Shown piece by piece: positions 35,795-44,266 of a stretch of 64,000 nucleotides of DNA. A program made the position numbers and the translations under genes. Each line of letters starts with the position of its first letter. Position 1 is the first letter of the stretch. The DNA is from JALYRV01 sp040902895. GTDB lineage: Bacteria > Acidobacteriota > Vicinamibacteria > Vicinamibacterales > SCN-69-37. The stretch is taken from contig JBBDWL010000081.1 in the NCBI GenBank assembly GCA_040902895.1, positions 56,339-120,338 of the forward strand, read 5' to 3'. The notes under the pieces are model-generated. The model did not search any database. It had not been told where the DNA came from and worked only from the letters and a program-made list of their open reading frames with translations.

Positions 35795-36796
35795 ATGCCC
35801 GTTATCAGAGTATTGCACGTCGGTCTGGGCCCCATTGGCGCCGCCGTCGTGCGTCAGGTTGCGGCCCGCAAGGGCCTGAAGATCGTCGGCGCCGTCGACA
35901 TCGATCCCGCGAAGATCGGCCGCGATCTCGGCGAGGCCACCGGCGCGGGCCGGAAGCTGAACGTGAAGATCGCCGGCGATTTGAAGAAGGCGATCAAGGC
36001 CACGAAGCCCGACGTCGCCGTCTTGTGCACCAGCTCGTCACTGAAGAAGGTGGTGGCGCAGTTCGAAGAGGTGCTGAAGCTGAAGGTGCCGATCGTATCG
36101 ACGACCGAGGAGCTCGCGTTTCCGACGCCCGGCAACAACCGCGCGGCGCGGGCGATTCACAAGGCGGCGCTGAAAGGGAAGGCCGCGGTGCTGGGCACGG
36201 GCGTGAATCCGGGCTTCACGATGGATGCGCTGCCGCTGGCGCTCACGGCCGTCTGCGAGCGCGTGGATTCGATCGAGGTCGATCGCGTGCAGGATGCACG
36301 CATCCGGCGCCTGCCGTTTCAGCAGAAGATTGGCGCCGGGCTCACGAAAGAGCAGTTCCAGACGAAGGTCGAAGACACCTCGGTGCGCCACGTCGGTCTG
36401 GCGGAATCGATCTCGATGATCGCGCACGGCCTTGGATGGAAGCTCGATCGCATCACCGATGAGATCAAGCCGAAGATTGCGGACGCCGCGGTGACGAGCG
36501 AGTTCCTCACGGTGGATGCCGGCAGGGTGTGCGGCATCGTGCAGGACGGCGTCGGCTACCGCAACGGCAAGCCGCTCATCACGCTGCACATGGAGGCGTA
36601 TCTGGGCGCACCCGAGTCGTACGACGCGGTGCGCGTGAAGGGGTCGCCGAACATCAACTCGAAGATCGCGGGCGGTGTGCACGGCGACGTGGCGACGGCA
36701 TCGATGGTGGTCAATTCGATCCCGCTGGTGCTCGAAGTCAAGCCGGGCCTGCACACCATGCTCGACATGCCGCTGCCGCATTTTTTTGGCGGGTAG
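35795..36796 (+). CDS. DapB-like NAD(P)-dependent oxidoreductase (2,4-diaminopentanoate dehydrogenase-like)
   Basis: 333 residues; AGGAG lies 6 nt before the ATG. N-terminal Rossmann fold: VLHVGLGPIGAAVVRQVAARKGLKIVGAVDIDPAKIGRDLGE, then VAVLCTSSSLKKV and VPIVSTTEELAFP, as in dihydrodipicolinate reductase-type proteins. The C-terminal domain (VNPGFTMDALPLALTAVCERVDSIEVDRVQDA) fits the 2,4-diaminopentanoate dehydrogenase/DapB superfamily rather than true DapB, whose GGHHRxK lysine motif is missing. Substrate unknown. The stop TAG is the TAG of a GTAGG palindrome (36792-36815). Confidence 0.8.
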   Translation: MPVIRVLHVGLGPIGAAVVRQVAARKGLKIVGAVDIDPAKIGRDLGEATGAGRKLNVKIAGDLKKAIKATKPDVAVLCTSSSLKKVVAQFEEVLKLKVPIVSTTEELAFPTPGNNRAARAIHKAALKGKAAVLGTGVNPGFTMDALPLALTAVCERVDSIEVDRVQDARIRRLPFQQKIGAGLTKEQFQTKVEDTSVRHVGLAESISMIAHGLGWKLDRITDEIKPKIADAAVTSEFLTVDAGRVCGIVQDGVGYRNGKPLITLHMEAYLGAPESYDAVRVKGSPNINSKIAGGVHGDVATASMVVNSIPLVLEVKPGLHTMLDMPLPHFFGG

Positions 36797-36815
36797 GCCG
36801 GAGCTCTAGCTCCGG
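36792..36815 (+). repeat. GTAGG-type palindrome supplying a stop codon
   Basis: GGTAGG (36792-36797) plus CCGGAGCT-CT-AGCTCCGG (36798-36815), perfect 8-bp arms. The TAG at 36794-36796 terminates the upstream gene. Confidence 0.75.
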
Positions 36816-36824
36816 TATTCATTA

Positions 36825-37334
36825 ATGAGCCACGCCGATCGCATCGACGGTATCGTCTCCCGCTTCGAGGCGGCGATGGATCGCTTTCAGGCGCGGCTCG
36901 AGAGCGCGGATGCCGCGGCCGCCGAGCGCGTGCCGGCCGATGGCGGCTGGAGCCTCGCGCAGGTGGCGTGGCATGTCGCGGCGGTGAACCGTTCCTTCAC
37001 GTCGATTCTGGACGGATCCTTCGCGATCGCGAAACCAGCGGATACTGATTTCATGGAGCGTACCTGGGAGGAGATCGGCGCCGGCATTCCGGAGAAGGCC
37101 CAGGCCCCGTCGCGCGTGCAGGCGCCGGCTGGCGTGAAGCGGGATGACGTTCTGACGCAACTCGCCACTTCACGCGAGCGTCTCATCGCCGCGATGCGCG
37201 CCCTCGACGCCGATCGTGCCCTGCTCACGATCGACGCGCCGCTTGTCGGCCGCATCTCGCTGTACCAGGTGGGCGAGTGGGCCGAGGTGCATGTCATCCG
37301 GCACAACAAGCAGATGAAGAGGCTGCTGGCATAA
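36825..37334 (+). CDS. DinB/YfiT-like four-helix protein
   Basis: 169 residues. DinB-superfamily helices with the conserved histidines: WSLAQVAWHVAAVNRSF (first His), and VGEWAEVHVIRHNKQMKRLL at the C-terminus (His ligands in HVIRHN). Typical 4-helix bundle for metal-dependent transferases that use bacillithiol or mycothiol; the partner thiol is unknown. It follows the DapB-like gene by 28 nt and precedes the zinc-ribbon protein by 15 nt, so all may be co-transcribed. Confidence 0.85.
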   Translation: MSHADRIDGIVSRFEAAMDRFQARLESADAAAAERVPADGGWSLAQVAWHVAAVNRSFTSILDGSFAIAKPADTDFMERTWEEIGAGIPEKAQAPSRVQAPAGVKRDDVLTQLATSRERLIAAMRALDADRALLTIDAPLVGRISLYQVGEWAEVHVIRHNKQMKRLLA

Positions 37335-37349
37335 AAGGACGGCCGGCGC

Positions 37350-37580
37350 ATGTTCCCGATGACAGCAGAAACATTGCCCTTCATCTGCCGCGAATGTAAC
37401 GCGCGGTTCCAGCCGGCAGAGGGAGGGCTCTGTTCGCGGTGCAATCGCATCCTCTGCTGGCGGCACATCAGACTCGGCCGGAAAGAGCCGATTTGCGTTC
37501 GGTGCCGCGATCAATATCCTGAGGATCGAGCGCCGCTCGTCCGGGAGCTGTTCGACTGGCTGAGGCGCGTGTTCGGCTGA
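37350..37580 (+). CDS. Small zinc-ribbon protein
   Basis: 76 residues. Cys pattern ICRECNARFQP, GLCSRCNRILCWRHIRLG and ICVRCRDQ: four C-x-x-C-type pairs plus one C-W-R-H, enough for two zinc sites, followed by a helical tail PLVRELFDWLRRVFG. The family is not recognised. Neighbours: DinB protein upstream (15 nt), nitrilase-family gene downstream (13 nt). Confidence 0.7.
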   Translation: MFPMTAETLPFICRECNARFQPAEGGLCSRCNRILCWRHIRLGRKEPICVRCRDQYPEDRAPLVRELFDWLRRVFG

Positions 37581-37593
37581 GTGCATCCCTGAA

Positions 37594-38322
37594 ATGAAAC
37601 TGTGCGCGGCGCAGACGAGGCCTGTCAGGGGTGACATCGGCGCGAACATCGCCGCCCACAAAGAGTTCATCGACGCCGCGGTTTCGAGCGGTGCAGACCT
37701 CATCGTGTTCCCGGAGCTGTCGCTGACCGGATACGAGCCAACGCTTGCCGGCGCGCTCGCGACGGACCCTGCCGACTCTCGCTTCGATCTGTTTCAAACG
37801 ATCAGCAATGCTGGCGATATTACGATTGGCGTCGGCATGCCGACCCGACACGCCGACGGCTGCTGCGTCACCATGCTTCTGTTCCAGCCTGGCAAGCCGA
37901 GGCTGGTTTATTCGAAGCGGTATCTGCACGCCGACGAGGAGCCGTATTTCGTGAGCGGCCCCAATGTCGCCTGCGTGAACGTAAAAGACGCCATCGTTGC
38001 GCCCGCGATTTGCTATGAGGTGTCTGTCGCGGAGCACTCGGAGAATGCTTCCCGGCACGGCGCAGGGATTTATGTGGCCAGCGTGGCGAAAACGGCCGCG
38101 GGCATCGAGGTGACATTGCCAACGCTTGCCGGCATCGCTCGCAAGCATGCGATGACGACGATGATGGCGAACTGCGTGGGTGAGTGCGACGGCTGTCAGT
38201 GCACGGGCAGGACGTCGATCTGGAATGACCGGGGCACGCTCATGGGCCAGCTCAGTGACAGGGACACTGGGCTTTTGATTTTCGATACGGCAAGCCAGGA
38301 ACTGATCGAGAGACGCCTGTGA
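37594..38322 (+). CDS. Carbon-nitrogen hydrolase (nitrilase superfamily)
   Basis: 242 residues. Nitrilase triad visible: Glu in VFPELSLTGYEP, Lys in RLVYSKRYLHADEEPYF, Cys in VAPAICYEVSVAEHS. Short N- and C-termini, so this is a stand-alone amidase or ureidopropionase-like hydrolase. Substrate unknown. The last codons overlap the cupin gene (GTGA, 4 nt). Part of the small-protein operon with the zinc ribbon. Confidence 0.9.
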   Translation: MKLCAAQTRPVRGDIGANIAAHKEFIDAAVSSGADLIVFPELSLTGYEPTLAGALATDPADSRFDLFQTISNAGDITIGVGMPTRHADGCCVTMLLFQPGKPRLVYSKRYLHADEEPYFVSGPNVACVNVKDAIVAPAICYEVSVAEHSENASRHGAGIYVASVAKTAAGIEVTLPTLAGIARKHAMTTMMANCVGECDGCQCTGRTSIWNDRGTLMGQLSDRDTGLLIFDTASQELIERRL

Positions 38323-38855
38323 CCGAGCAGGACATTCTTCAGGCCTTGGATCGCGCCGTGCGCCGTTCGCTCGGCCGCGATGAGATTCAGAACGCCATTC
38401 GTGAGATGGGCCGTCGCCTGGCGAGCGACGCCGATCTCCGCATTGCGTGGCAGGCGCTCCCGCTCGGCATCTACGACGATCTGCCGGCCGGCGTGCGCTC
38501 CAGTTGGGTCTTCGCCCTGCGCGCGGGATTGACGACCGGCGCCGAGCGCCATCCGAACAGCCATCAGCGGGTGATGTCCGTCATCGGATCCGCCGACCTG
38601 CAAATCTGGGATGGCACACGCTGGCAGCCGCATCGCCTCACCAGCCGCGAAGATGGCGCGCTTGCGGACCGCTGGCTCTCCATTCCTCCACACACCTGGC
38701 ACCGCCCGGTCATCGATCCTCTCGAAGACTGGTACGTCGTCTCATTTCATACGGCCGAAGCCGATGAACTGATCGAGGAGCGGGCGCGTGACGATGAGCA
38801 TCCGGATGCCGGCGCGAGCCGCGCCGAGTTGTACGCTGGACGCCTGGCGCGCTGA
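38319..38855 (+). CDS. Cupin-like protein
   Basis: 178 residues; GTG start overlaps the nitrilase stop by 4 nt. Central double-stranded beta-helix-like part: AERHPNSHQRVMSVIGSADLQIWDGTRWQPHRL, then WLSIPPHTWHRPVIDPLEDWYVVSFHT; the two His sets (RHPNSH, TWHRP) match cupin metal ligands. An N-terminal helical region (QDILQALDRAVRRSLGRDEIQNAIREM) precedes it. Probably a metal-binding cupin or dioxygenase-like fold; substrate unknown. Convergent with the sigma-54 activator 10 nt away. Confidence 0.65.
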   Translation: MTEQDILQALDRAVRRSLGRDEIQNAIREMGRRLASDADLRIAWQALPLGIYDDLPAGVRSSWVFALRAGLTTGAERHPNSHQRVMSVIGSADLQIWDGTRWQPHRLTSREDGALADRWLSIPPHTWHRPVIDPLEDWYVVSFHTAEADELIEERARDDEHPDAGASRAELYAGRLAR

Positions 38856-38864
38856 CGGCGAAGG

Positions 38865-41762
38865 CTAGACAGGCTTCGAGGGAGGTTCGCCGTCAGACGT
38901 CCAGCGGCGCCGCTTGAGGAAGAGTCCTTTGCGCGAGATGCCGAGCAGTCGCGCGGCCTCTTCAATCTTGCCGTCAGCGCGGGCCATGGCGTGTTCGATC
39001 ATCGCGCGCTCGAGGACTGCGACCGCTTCGGGCAGCGGCTGATCGAGCTTCAGGGTTAGGTCGGCGGTTGCGGGAGTTTCGGTCTCGGCTTCGGGCTCCG
39101 GCGGCGGCGCGGCATCGGGATCGACTTCAATGGTGCGCCGCGTCGCACGAATGGCCGGCGACAGATGATCGGGCGTGAGGGTCTCGTTGCTGCCTACCAT
39201 TGCAACCATCCGCCGCAGCTCGTTCGACAGCTGCCGCACGTTGCCGGGCCACTTGTAGAGCAGCAGGTATTCCATCATCTCGTCGCTCAACTTGATTCCG
39301 TGTTTCTTCTCGTCCATCTCGAAGCGGCGAAGCAGGTGCATCACCAGCGGCGGAATCTCTTCGCGCCGTTCCGACAGCTGCGGCATCTGGAAGCGGACGA
39401 TGTTGAGGCGATAGTAGAGGTCTTCGCGGAACTCTTTCAGCTGGATTAGATCTTCGAGGTCGGCGTTGGTTGCGGCAATGATGCGGACGTCGACTTTGAT
39501 CGGACGCCCTTCGCCGAGCGGGTGCACTTCGTTCGTCTCGAGGAACCGCAGCAACTTTGGCTGGAGATCCATCGACAGCTCGCCGATCTCGTCGAGAAAG
39601 ATCGTTCCGCCCTCGGCCGATCGGATGATGCCCGGAAAATCGACATGCGCGCCGGTGAACGAGCCGCGCCGATAGCCAAACAACTGACTTTCGACCATAT
39701 CGCGCGGCACGGCGCTGCAGTTGAACGGCAGAAACACCTGGTTCGCGCGCGGGCTCGCGCGGTGAATCGCTCTCGCGACGACTTCCTTGCCTGTGCCCGT
39801 AGCTCCCATCAGCAGCACCGGCAGGGTAGTGACGGCCACCTTCCGCGCCGTCTGCATCAGTTCGATCATCTGCGGCGAGGTGAACACCGCGTCCGGTTCT
39901 TCGACGATGATCTCGGGCTGCCAAAGTGAGCCGATGCGTTGCTGATCTTTCTGGTGTGCCTCGAGCGCCTTTGCGGCTTCGAGGAGGCGGCGGATGCCAG
40001 CGACGGCGAAGAGCGAACGGAGGTCCTGCTTGGGACGAAGAATCAACTCGATATTGCGATGTTCGACTTTGCCAATGTCAATTCTTTCGAGCGGTGAGTC
40101 CTTGAGCAGTGTTTCCGTCAAAGGTTTTGAAAGACTGGAAGCAATGACTCGTGTCCCAGAATCGCCGCGAGAAATCAGGTCGGCGCTGACAGAGATATCC
40201 AGAGCGATGCAAGCTGCGAGAGCTTCTCTACCTCGGAGTTCAGGGTCGGCCCTAGTTACGAGAATCCCGACAGCGTCATCGAATCCATCCAGAGGGTCCC
40301 TTCCTGCCTCAGAAACGACAGGCGCTTGCTCGTACCACGTCGGCCGCTCGTCTGCCATGAGCGCGATGAATTTAGATCCAGCACGCTTGCTTTGCTCCTC
40401 GAGTGAATGGGCAGCATCGAGAGGATCTTGACTCTCCGAGGATTCAAGTTCCCTAAGTACATCAGTCAGTGCAAGAGGGTTACCTCTCAAGAGAGCACAA
40501 CTAAATGACCGAAGCAGCATTCGACGAGCACTGTTCTTGTGTCCTCGGACCCATAAGCTGCGCGCCATCATCCGGCTTAACTGGGCAAGATAGACCGGAT
40601 GGGTGAGTGCGCGTCCTAGGCACTCAGCCGTTTTTTGTTCTGCAGCGGGATAGCAGCGATCGTCGAATAGAGCTTCAGCCTCAGCTAGATTCGCCAATAA
40701 GGGGGAGTGCTGATCGTTCAACGGTTGACCCGTAACCCGAATCAAATCCAGTACATTCTGAAACTGGTCTCGGTCGCCCGTTCTCTTGTGAATCTCCAAC
40801 TCTGTGAAGAGAGTCAGGATTTCGTTAGGCCTTGCCCACTTTGGGTCTCGAGATCTAAAAAACGATCTGGCCTGCTGAAGATGGCTTGCGGCCGCTTTCA
40901 AATCGCCTTGGATGAGTGCGAGGGTGGCGAAGTTGTCAAGGAGACCCACTTCGACAATTCCCAAGGTTTGCGCCGCGCTCCAGGCCTTCCGTGCCCACGA
41001 CTCTGCAATCGACAAGTCACCTGAGGAGAGCGCCGAGTAAGAAACAGTTGCAGCAGCGGCCATCACTAACTGCAGATGGCCCGCTTGTTGAGCAAGGCCT
41101 GCCGCTACCTCACCACTCTTTCGGGCCGCATGGAACGCCCCAGTCATAGCAAGGACGCAAGCGTGGTTGACGTGGTAAAGGGCAGCCAGAGAAGTGTGCG
41201 GGTACCGCTCCAACAGCGACTTGGCCAGTGACAAATGGTGCAGAGACTGCCCAAAGGCTCCCCGCTCGCCCTCAATTCGCGCCAATCGCACATGAAAGCC
41301 GGCTATGGCTGTACCGTCCGCAGAACGTACTGCTGCCTGATAAGCCTCTCGGACAGCTGAACCGAGGCCAGGCCCAAGGGTTTCACTCGCAGCTGTTAGC
41401 CAAACTTGTTGCAAGCTTGCCAGAATCGCAGCGTCCGCTGAGCGGGAGGCCGCTCTTATGCCCTTGCGGAGTGCCTCGGCTGCCTCCTCCCTGCGCACTT
41501 GGGTGATCCTGACTCGTCCAATCACTTGCCAGTAGCGCGCCGCGTATTCTGCGGTCGCAGGCTTGCCAACTGCGACCTCTGCGAGCGCCGATGCCTTCTC
41601 TAGCTCTCCTTTGAATTGAAGGCACTCGCATACCAAGCAGTCGCGTTCATCGGACTCTTTCTTACTCTGAACAGTCGTGGCCTGAGCTAATCGCAGAGCG
41701 TCGGCAAAGCGACCATGACGATATGCAACTTTGGCGAGGGTTAAAGAGCTGTCAGCCATCAT
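38865..41762 (-). CDS. Sigma-54-dependent transcriptional activator with N-terminal TPR array
   Basis: 965 residues. N-terminal 1-560: tetratricopeptide-like helices (AKVAYRHGRFADALRLAQ, EYAARYWQVIGRVRITQVRREEAAEALRKGIR). AAA+ domain at about 640-875: LLMGATGTGKEVVARAIH (Walker A), RRGSFTGAHVDFPGI (sigma-54 contact loop G-S-F-T-G-A instead of GAFTGA), GGTIFLDEIGELSMDLQPKLLRFLE, VRIIAATNADLEDLI, and LYYRLNIVRFQMPQLSERREEIPPL. C-terminal Fis-type helix-turn-helix KIEEAARLLGISRKGLFLKRRRW. It should activate sigma-54 promoters; a candidate one lies just upstream of its own start (41801-41816). GC content drops in the TPR half. Confidence 0.92.
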   Translation of the reverse strand: MMADSSLTLAKVAYRHGRFADALRLAQATTVQSKKESDERDCLVCECLQFKGELEKASALAEVAVGKPATAEYAARYWQVIGRVRITQVRREEAAEALRKGIRAASRSADAAILASLQQVWLTAASETLGPGLGSAVREAYQAAVRSADGTAIAGFHVRLARIEGERGAFGQSLHHLSLAKSLLERYPHTSLAALYHVNHACVLAMTGAFHAARKSGEVAAGLAQQAGHLQLVMAAAATVSYSALSSGDLSIAESWARKAWSAAQTLGIVEVGLLDNFATLALIQGDLKAAASHLQQARSFFRSRDPKWARPNEILTLFTELEIHKRTGDRDQFQNVLDLIRVTGQPLNDQHSPLLANLAEAEALFDDRCYPAAEQKTAECLGRALTHPVYLAQLSRMMARSLWVRGHKNSARRMLLRSFSCALLRGNPLALTDVLRELESSESQDPLDAAHSLEEQSKRAGSKFIALMADERPTWYEQAPVVSEAGRDPLDGFDDAVGILVTRADPELRGREALAACIALDISVSADLISRGDSGTRVIASSLSKPLTETLLKDSPLERIDIGKVEHRNIELILRPKQDLRSLFAVAGIRRLLEAAKALEAHQKDQQRIGSLWQPEIIVEEPDAVFTSPQMIELMQTARKVAVTTLPVLLMGATGTGKEVVARAIHRASPRANQVFLPFNCSAVPRDMVESQLFGYRRGSFTGAHVDFPGIIRSAEGGTIFLDEIGELSMDLQPKLLRFLETNEVHPLGEGRPIKVDVRIIAATNADLEDLIQLKEFREDLYYRLNIVRFQMPQLSERREEIPPLVMHLLRRFEMDEKKHGIKLSDEMMEYLLLYKWPGNVRQLSNELRRMVAMVGSNETLTPDHLSPAIRATRRTIEVDPDAAPPPEPEAETETPATADLTLKLDQPLPEAVAVLERAMIEHAMARADGKIEEAARLLGISRKGLFLKRRRWTSDGEPPSKPV

Positions 41763-41800
41763 AGGCCTTACGTTCGCAGTAGTGAATTGACAGGGCGCGA

Positions 41801-41816
41801 AGCAAGTCGAGTGCCG
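41801..41816 (-). promoter_or_regulatory. Sigma-54-type promoter for the activator gene
   Basis: On the minus strand CGGCACTCGACTTGCT: GG and GC are 12 nt apart as required for the -24/-12 elements. Matches the TGGCAC-N5-TTGCT pattern except the first base. Distance to ATG 41762 is about 39 nt. Confidence 0.5.
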
Positions 41817-41854
41817 CTCCGAAGCATTGTCTGAATATTTGGATGATTCTGATA

Positions 41855-41869
41855 TTGCAGAAGCTGCAA
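41855..41869. promoter_or_regulatory. Palindromic site (TTGCAG-AAG-CTGCAA), candidate activator site
   Basis: 15-nt perfect palindrome about 40 nt upstream of the sigma-54-type promoter. GCAGAAACTGCAA at 46070-46082 matches it at 12 of 13 bases, upstream of the subtilase gene. Confidence 0.45.
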
Positions 41870-41876
41870 CCTCGCG

Positions 41877-44162
41877 CTAGTGAACCCTATTAACCTGATT
41901 TGTCCTGGGCGATAACCTTTGGCGACATGCGTAAAGCAAGTGCTCCAAATTTGTCCCGTCCTTCGGGGTGACCGCTACCGCCACGTTTGAGCCTGTCTCA
42001 AGAAGACCGGAGCCTAAAAGTGTGCTGCGGAGTCCCTCGGCAATCGTTTCTATAGAGTCGATTCCGGAGTGCCCTATTCCTATGAAGATATCGCTCCCGT
42101 GAACAATTTGCGTTAGCGCATGATTTCCAAGATGCCTGCGTACCACTGCCAATGCGATTCCGACTGATTCACTTCCGGCACTTGTGCTGGGCGCGCAGCG
42201 GCATGCGATCATTCCCTGGGGGGTGAGGTCCAGACCATCCGACGTTGGCAGATGAACCGGTGATCCACCGCTCCTTGGCCTAAGACGCTCAAGAACAGGC
42301 GTGACGTGGCGGACTACCGCTTCCACGAGTCTTTGATCCTCTGTGCGGAAGCCCGCATCATCAGGAGAAAAGGCCGCAACTATCCCGAGTTGACCTGTCT
42401 CGGCTGAAACCGGGACAGTGAGGCAACTTTTGAGTGGTGTCGGGAAACTACGTGCCATCTCTCCGAACTCTCCGGTCGCATCGGCGTTGAGGACGGAGCG
42501 TCCTGACGAAGCGCTCCAGCCGACGATTCGTTCTCCCATCCTGACCTTGCGTCCCTTTAACCAATCAGTATGACTCCCGATCGCATTCGTGACTTCCAAC
42601 TCGGTTCCATCTTCGATAGGGGAATAGAAAGCAACGACAGTCGCTGGAATTAGGTTGGATATCTCCTCAACGACATCATCCAAAGCTGCTGAATAGGATT
42701 GCTCCGCCGCCAGCCGCTGAATTAGGCGATACATTGTTCTGGATTCACCTGCACTAGCGCTAATTGCTGCCAATTTTGGGAACGAGGTCTGCGGCTTGGC
42801 CAAGACCAGATTCTTGGATGAATTCTCCAGCGGCTTTCCTGACTCTTCCTCGCGTTTCAAGCGCTGATATAGCCCGAAGAAAGCGTCAACTATCAAAGGA
42901 TCGTACATGGTTCCGCGACGGTCTCTAAGAACGTGAAGGGCGTCCTCGTCAGTCAGCCTGGGCCTGTATGGTCGATCTGAAGTCAGGGCGTCGAAACAAT
43001 CCACTACTGATAGAACTCGGGCACCAATCGGGATATCTGCGCCTCGTAATCCACCAGGGTACCCACTCCCGTCCCAACTCTCGTGGTGATGTCGGACGAT
43101 GGGAACGACGGGATAAGGAAAGTCGATTGACGACAAAATGTCAGCGCCCACCGCGGCATGCTGTTTCATTCTTTCGAACTCTGCAGGAGTGAGCGGTCCT
43201 GGCTTGTTCAAAATATATTCAGGAACCGCCAGCTTGCCCATGTCATGCAGTAGGGACGCAGCGCCGATTGCTCTGATCTGCGAATCGTCGATAACTCCTA
43301 TTTCACGAGCCAAAGCGACCGCATACGTTTGAACCCTTCTGATATGCCCATGCGTTATTTGGTCTTTGGCATCGATTGCCATTGCCAAAGTCTCAATCGT
43401 GGAGAGGTACAGACTGTTAAGTTGATCGACATGTTTGTTGGCATCTTCTATCCGTGCCATGGAGGACTTGTAAGTAACGTAGGAGATGGCCAGGAGCGGT
43501 AGCACAATCCAAATCGCCCGCAAAGCGCTCGCACCGTCTCTCCCGCCGAAGCTGACCAACAGGGACGCCATCGACGCGCCGCTGAAATAATTTAGCCAAA
43601 GCCAGGCGAAGTTCTTTTTCCAGACTTGAATGGCAGACACTTTCTGTTCAAGAGCGATGGCTGCGGCAATGAGGAAGGTGTTGGCCAAAAAGTACGTGGT
43701 TGCGAAGGCGCAGAGCGGCACCAAGATCTGGGTGACCTGAAAGTCCACCGCATTTATCGGCGGCGCACCCACACCGTGATAAACCAAGGAACCCAGCCAG
43801 ACGGAAAGGGCCGGTGTAGCGGCGTTGAAGATCACTCGGTAGGCAGGCTGGCGTCGTCTCTGCAGCCACAGAGAGATGACCAATCCATCCAAAGCCGCGA
43901 GCACGATCCCAGCGGCTGGCCCGAAGAGAATGAAAGCGGAAAATACAAACACTTCGGAGATCGAAAGCGTCGCTGTAACGGAGGGAATCTTGACAGTAAT
44001 CGAACTCGTTAGAAGAGTCAGTCCAACGAGTACGAACCATCTTTCGTCAACGTCGTACGTGATGAGTTGGTAGATTGACGAAACCAACACACCACCGCCC
44101 ACAGCCGCGACGGCAGTGACATACCAACGGGCTGCGGGCGAGAGCGACGTGAATGGCGACAT
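41877..44162 (-). CDS. Membrane HD-GYP phosphodiesterase with GAF and degenerate GGDEF
   Basis: 761 residues. Residues 1-220: MASE-like multi-span membrane sensor. HD-GYP at about 240-410: LHDMGKLAVPEYILNKPGPLTPAEFERMKQH, ILSSIDFPYPVVPIVRHHHESWDGSGYPGGLRGADIPIGARVLSVVDCFDALTSDRPYR, so HD and GYP motifs are present and c-di-GMP hydrolysis is likely. GAF-like region at about 470-620. The last 120 residues (AVVRRHLGNHALTQIVHGSDIFIGIGH, VAVAVTPKDGTNLEHLLYACRQRL) align with a GGDEF frame where GGDEF reads G-S-D-I-F, so no cyclase activity is expected. Ends 115 nt before the activator gene. Confidence 0.85.
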   Translation of the reverse strand: MSPFTSLSPAARWYVTAVAAVGGGVLVSSIYQLITYDVDERWFVLVGLTLLTSSITVKIPSVTATLSISEVFVFSAFILFGPAAGIVLAALDGLVISLWLQRRRQPAYRVIFNAATPALSVWLGSLVYHGVGAPPINAVDFQVTQILVPLCAFATTYFLANTFLIAAAIALEQKVSAIQVWKKNFAWLWLNYFSGASMASLLVSFGGRDGASALRAIWIVLPLLAISYVTYKSSMARIEDANKHVDQLNSLYLSTIETLAMAIDAKDQITHGHIRRVQTYAVALAREIGVIDDSQIRAIGAASLLHDMGKLAVPEYILNKPGPLTPAEFERMKQHAAVGADILSSIDFPYPVVPIVRHHHESWDGSGYPGGLRGADIPIGARVLSVVDCFDALTSDRPYRPRLTDEDALHVLRDRRGTMYDPLIVDAFFGLYQRLKREEESGKPLENSSKNLVLAKPQTSFPKLAAISASAGESRTMYRLIQRLAAEQSYSAALDDVVEEISNLIPATVVAFYSPIEDGTELEVTNAIGSHTDWLKGRKVRMGERIVGWSASSGRSVLNADATGEFGEMARSFPTPLKSCLTVPVSAETGQLGIVAAFSPDDAGFRTEDQRLVEAVVRHVTPVLERLRPRSGGSPVHLPTSDGLDLTPQGMIACRCAPSTSAGSESVGIALAVVRRHLGNHALTQIVHGSDIFIGIGHSGIDSIETIAEGLRSTLLGSGLLETGSNVAVAVTPKDGTNLEHLLYACRQRLSPRTNQVNRVH

Positions 44163-44266
44163 TCGAATTGGGAATGGAGACTACACCACCTCCCCTATCG
44201 CTGCGAACTCTAGCTACCCCAGACGATGACTTTGGACATGATCTCAAGCCTTTCGAAGTGTTAGGA

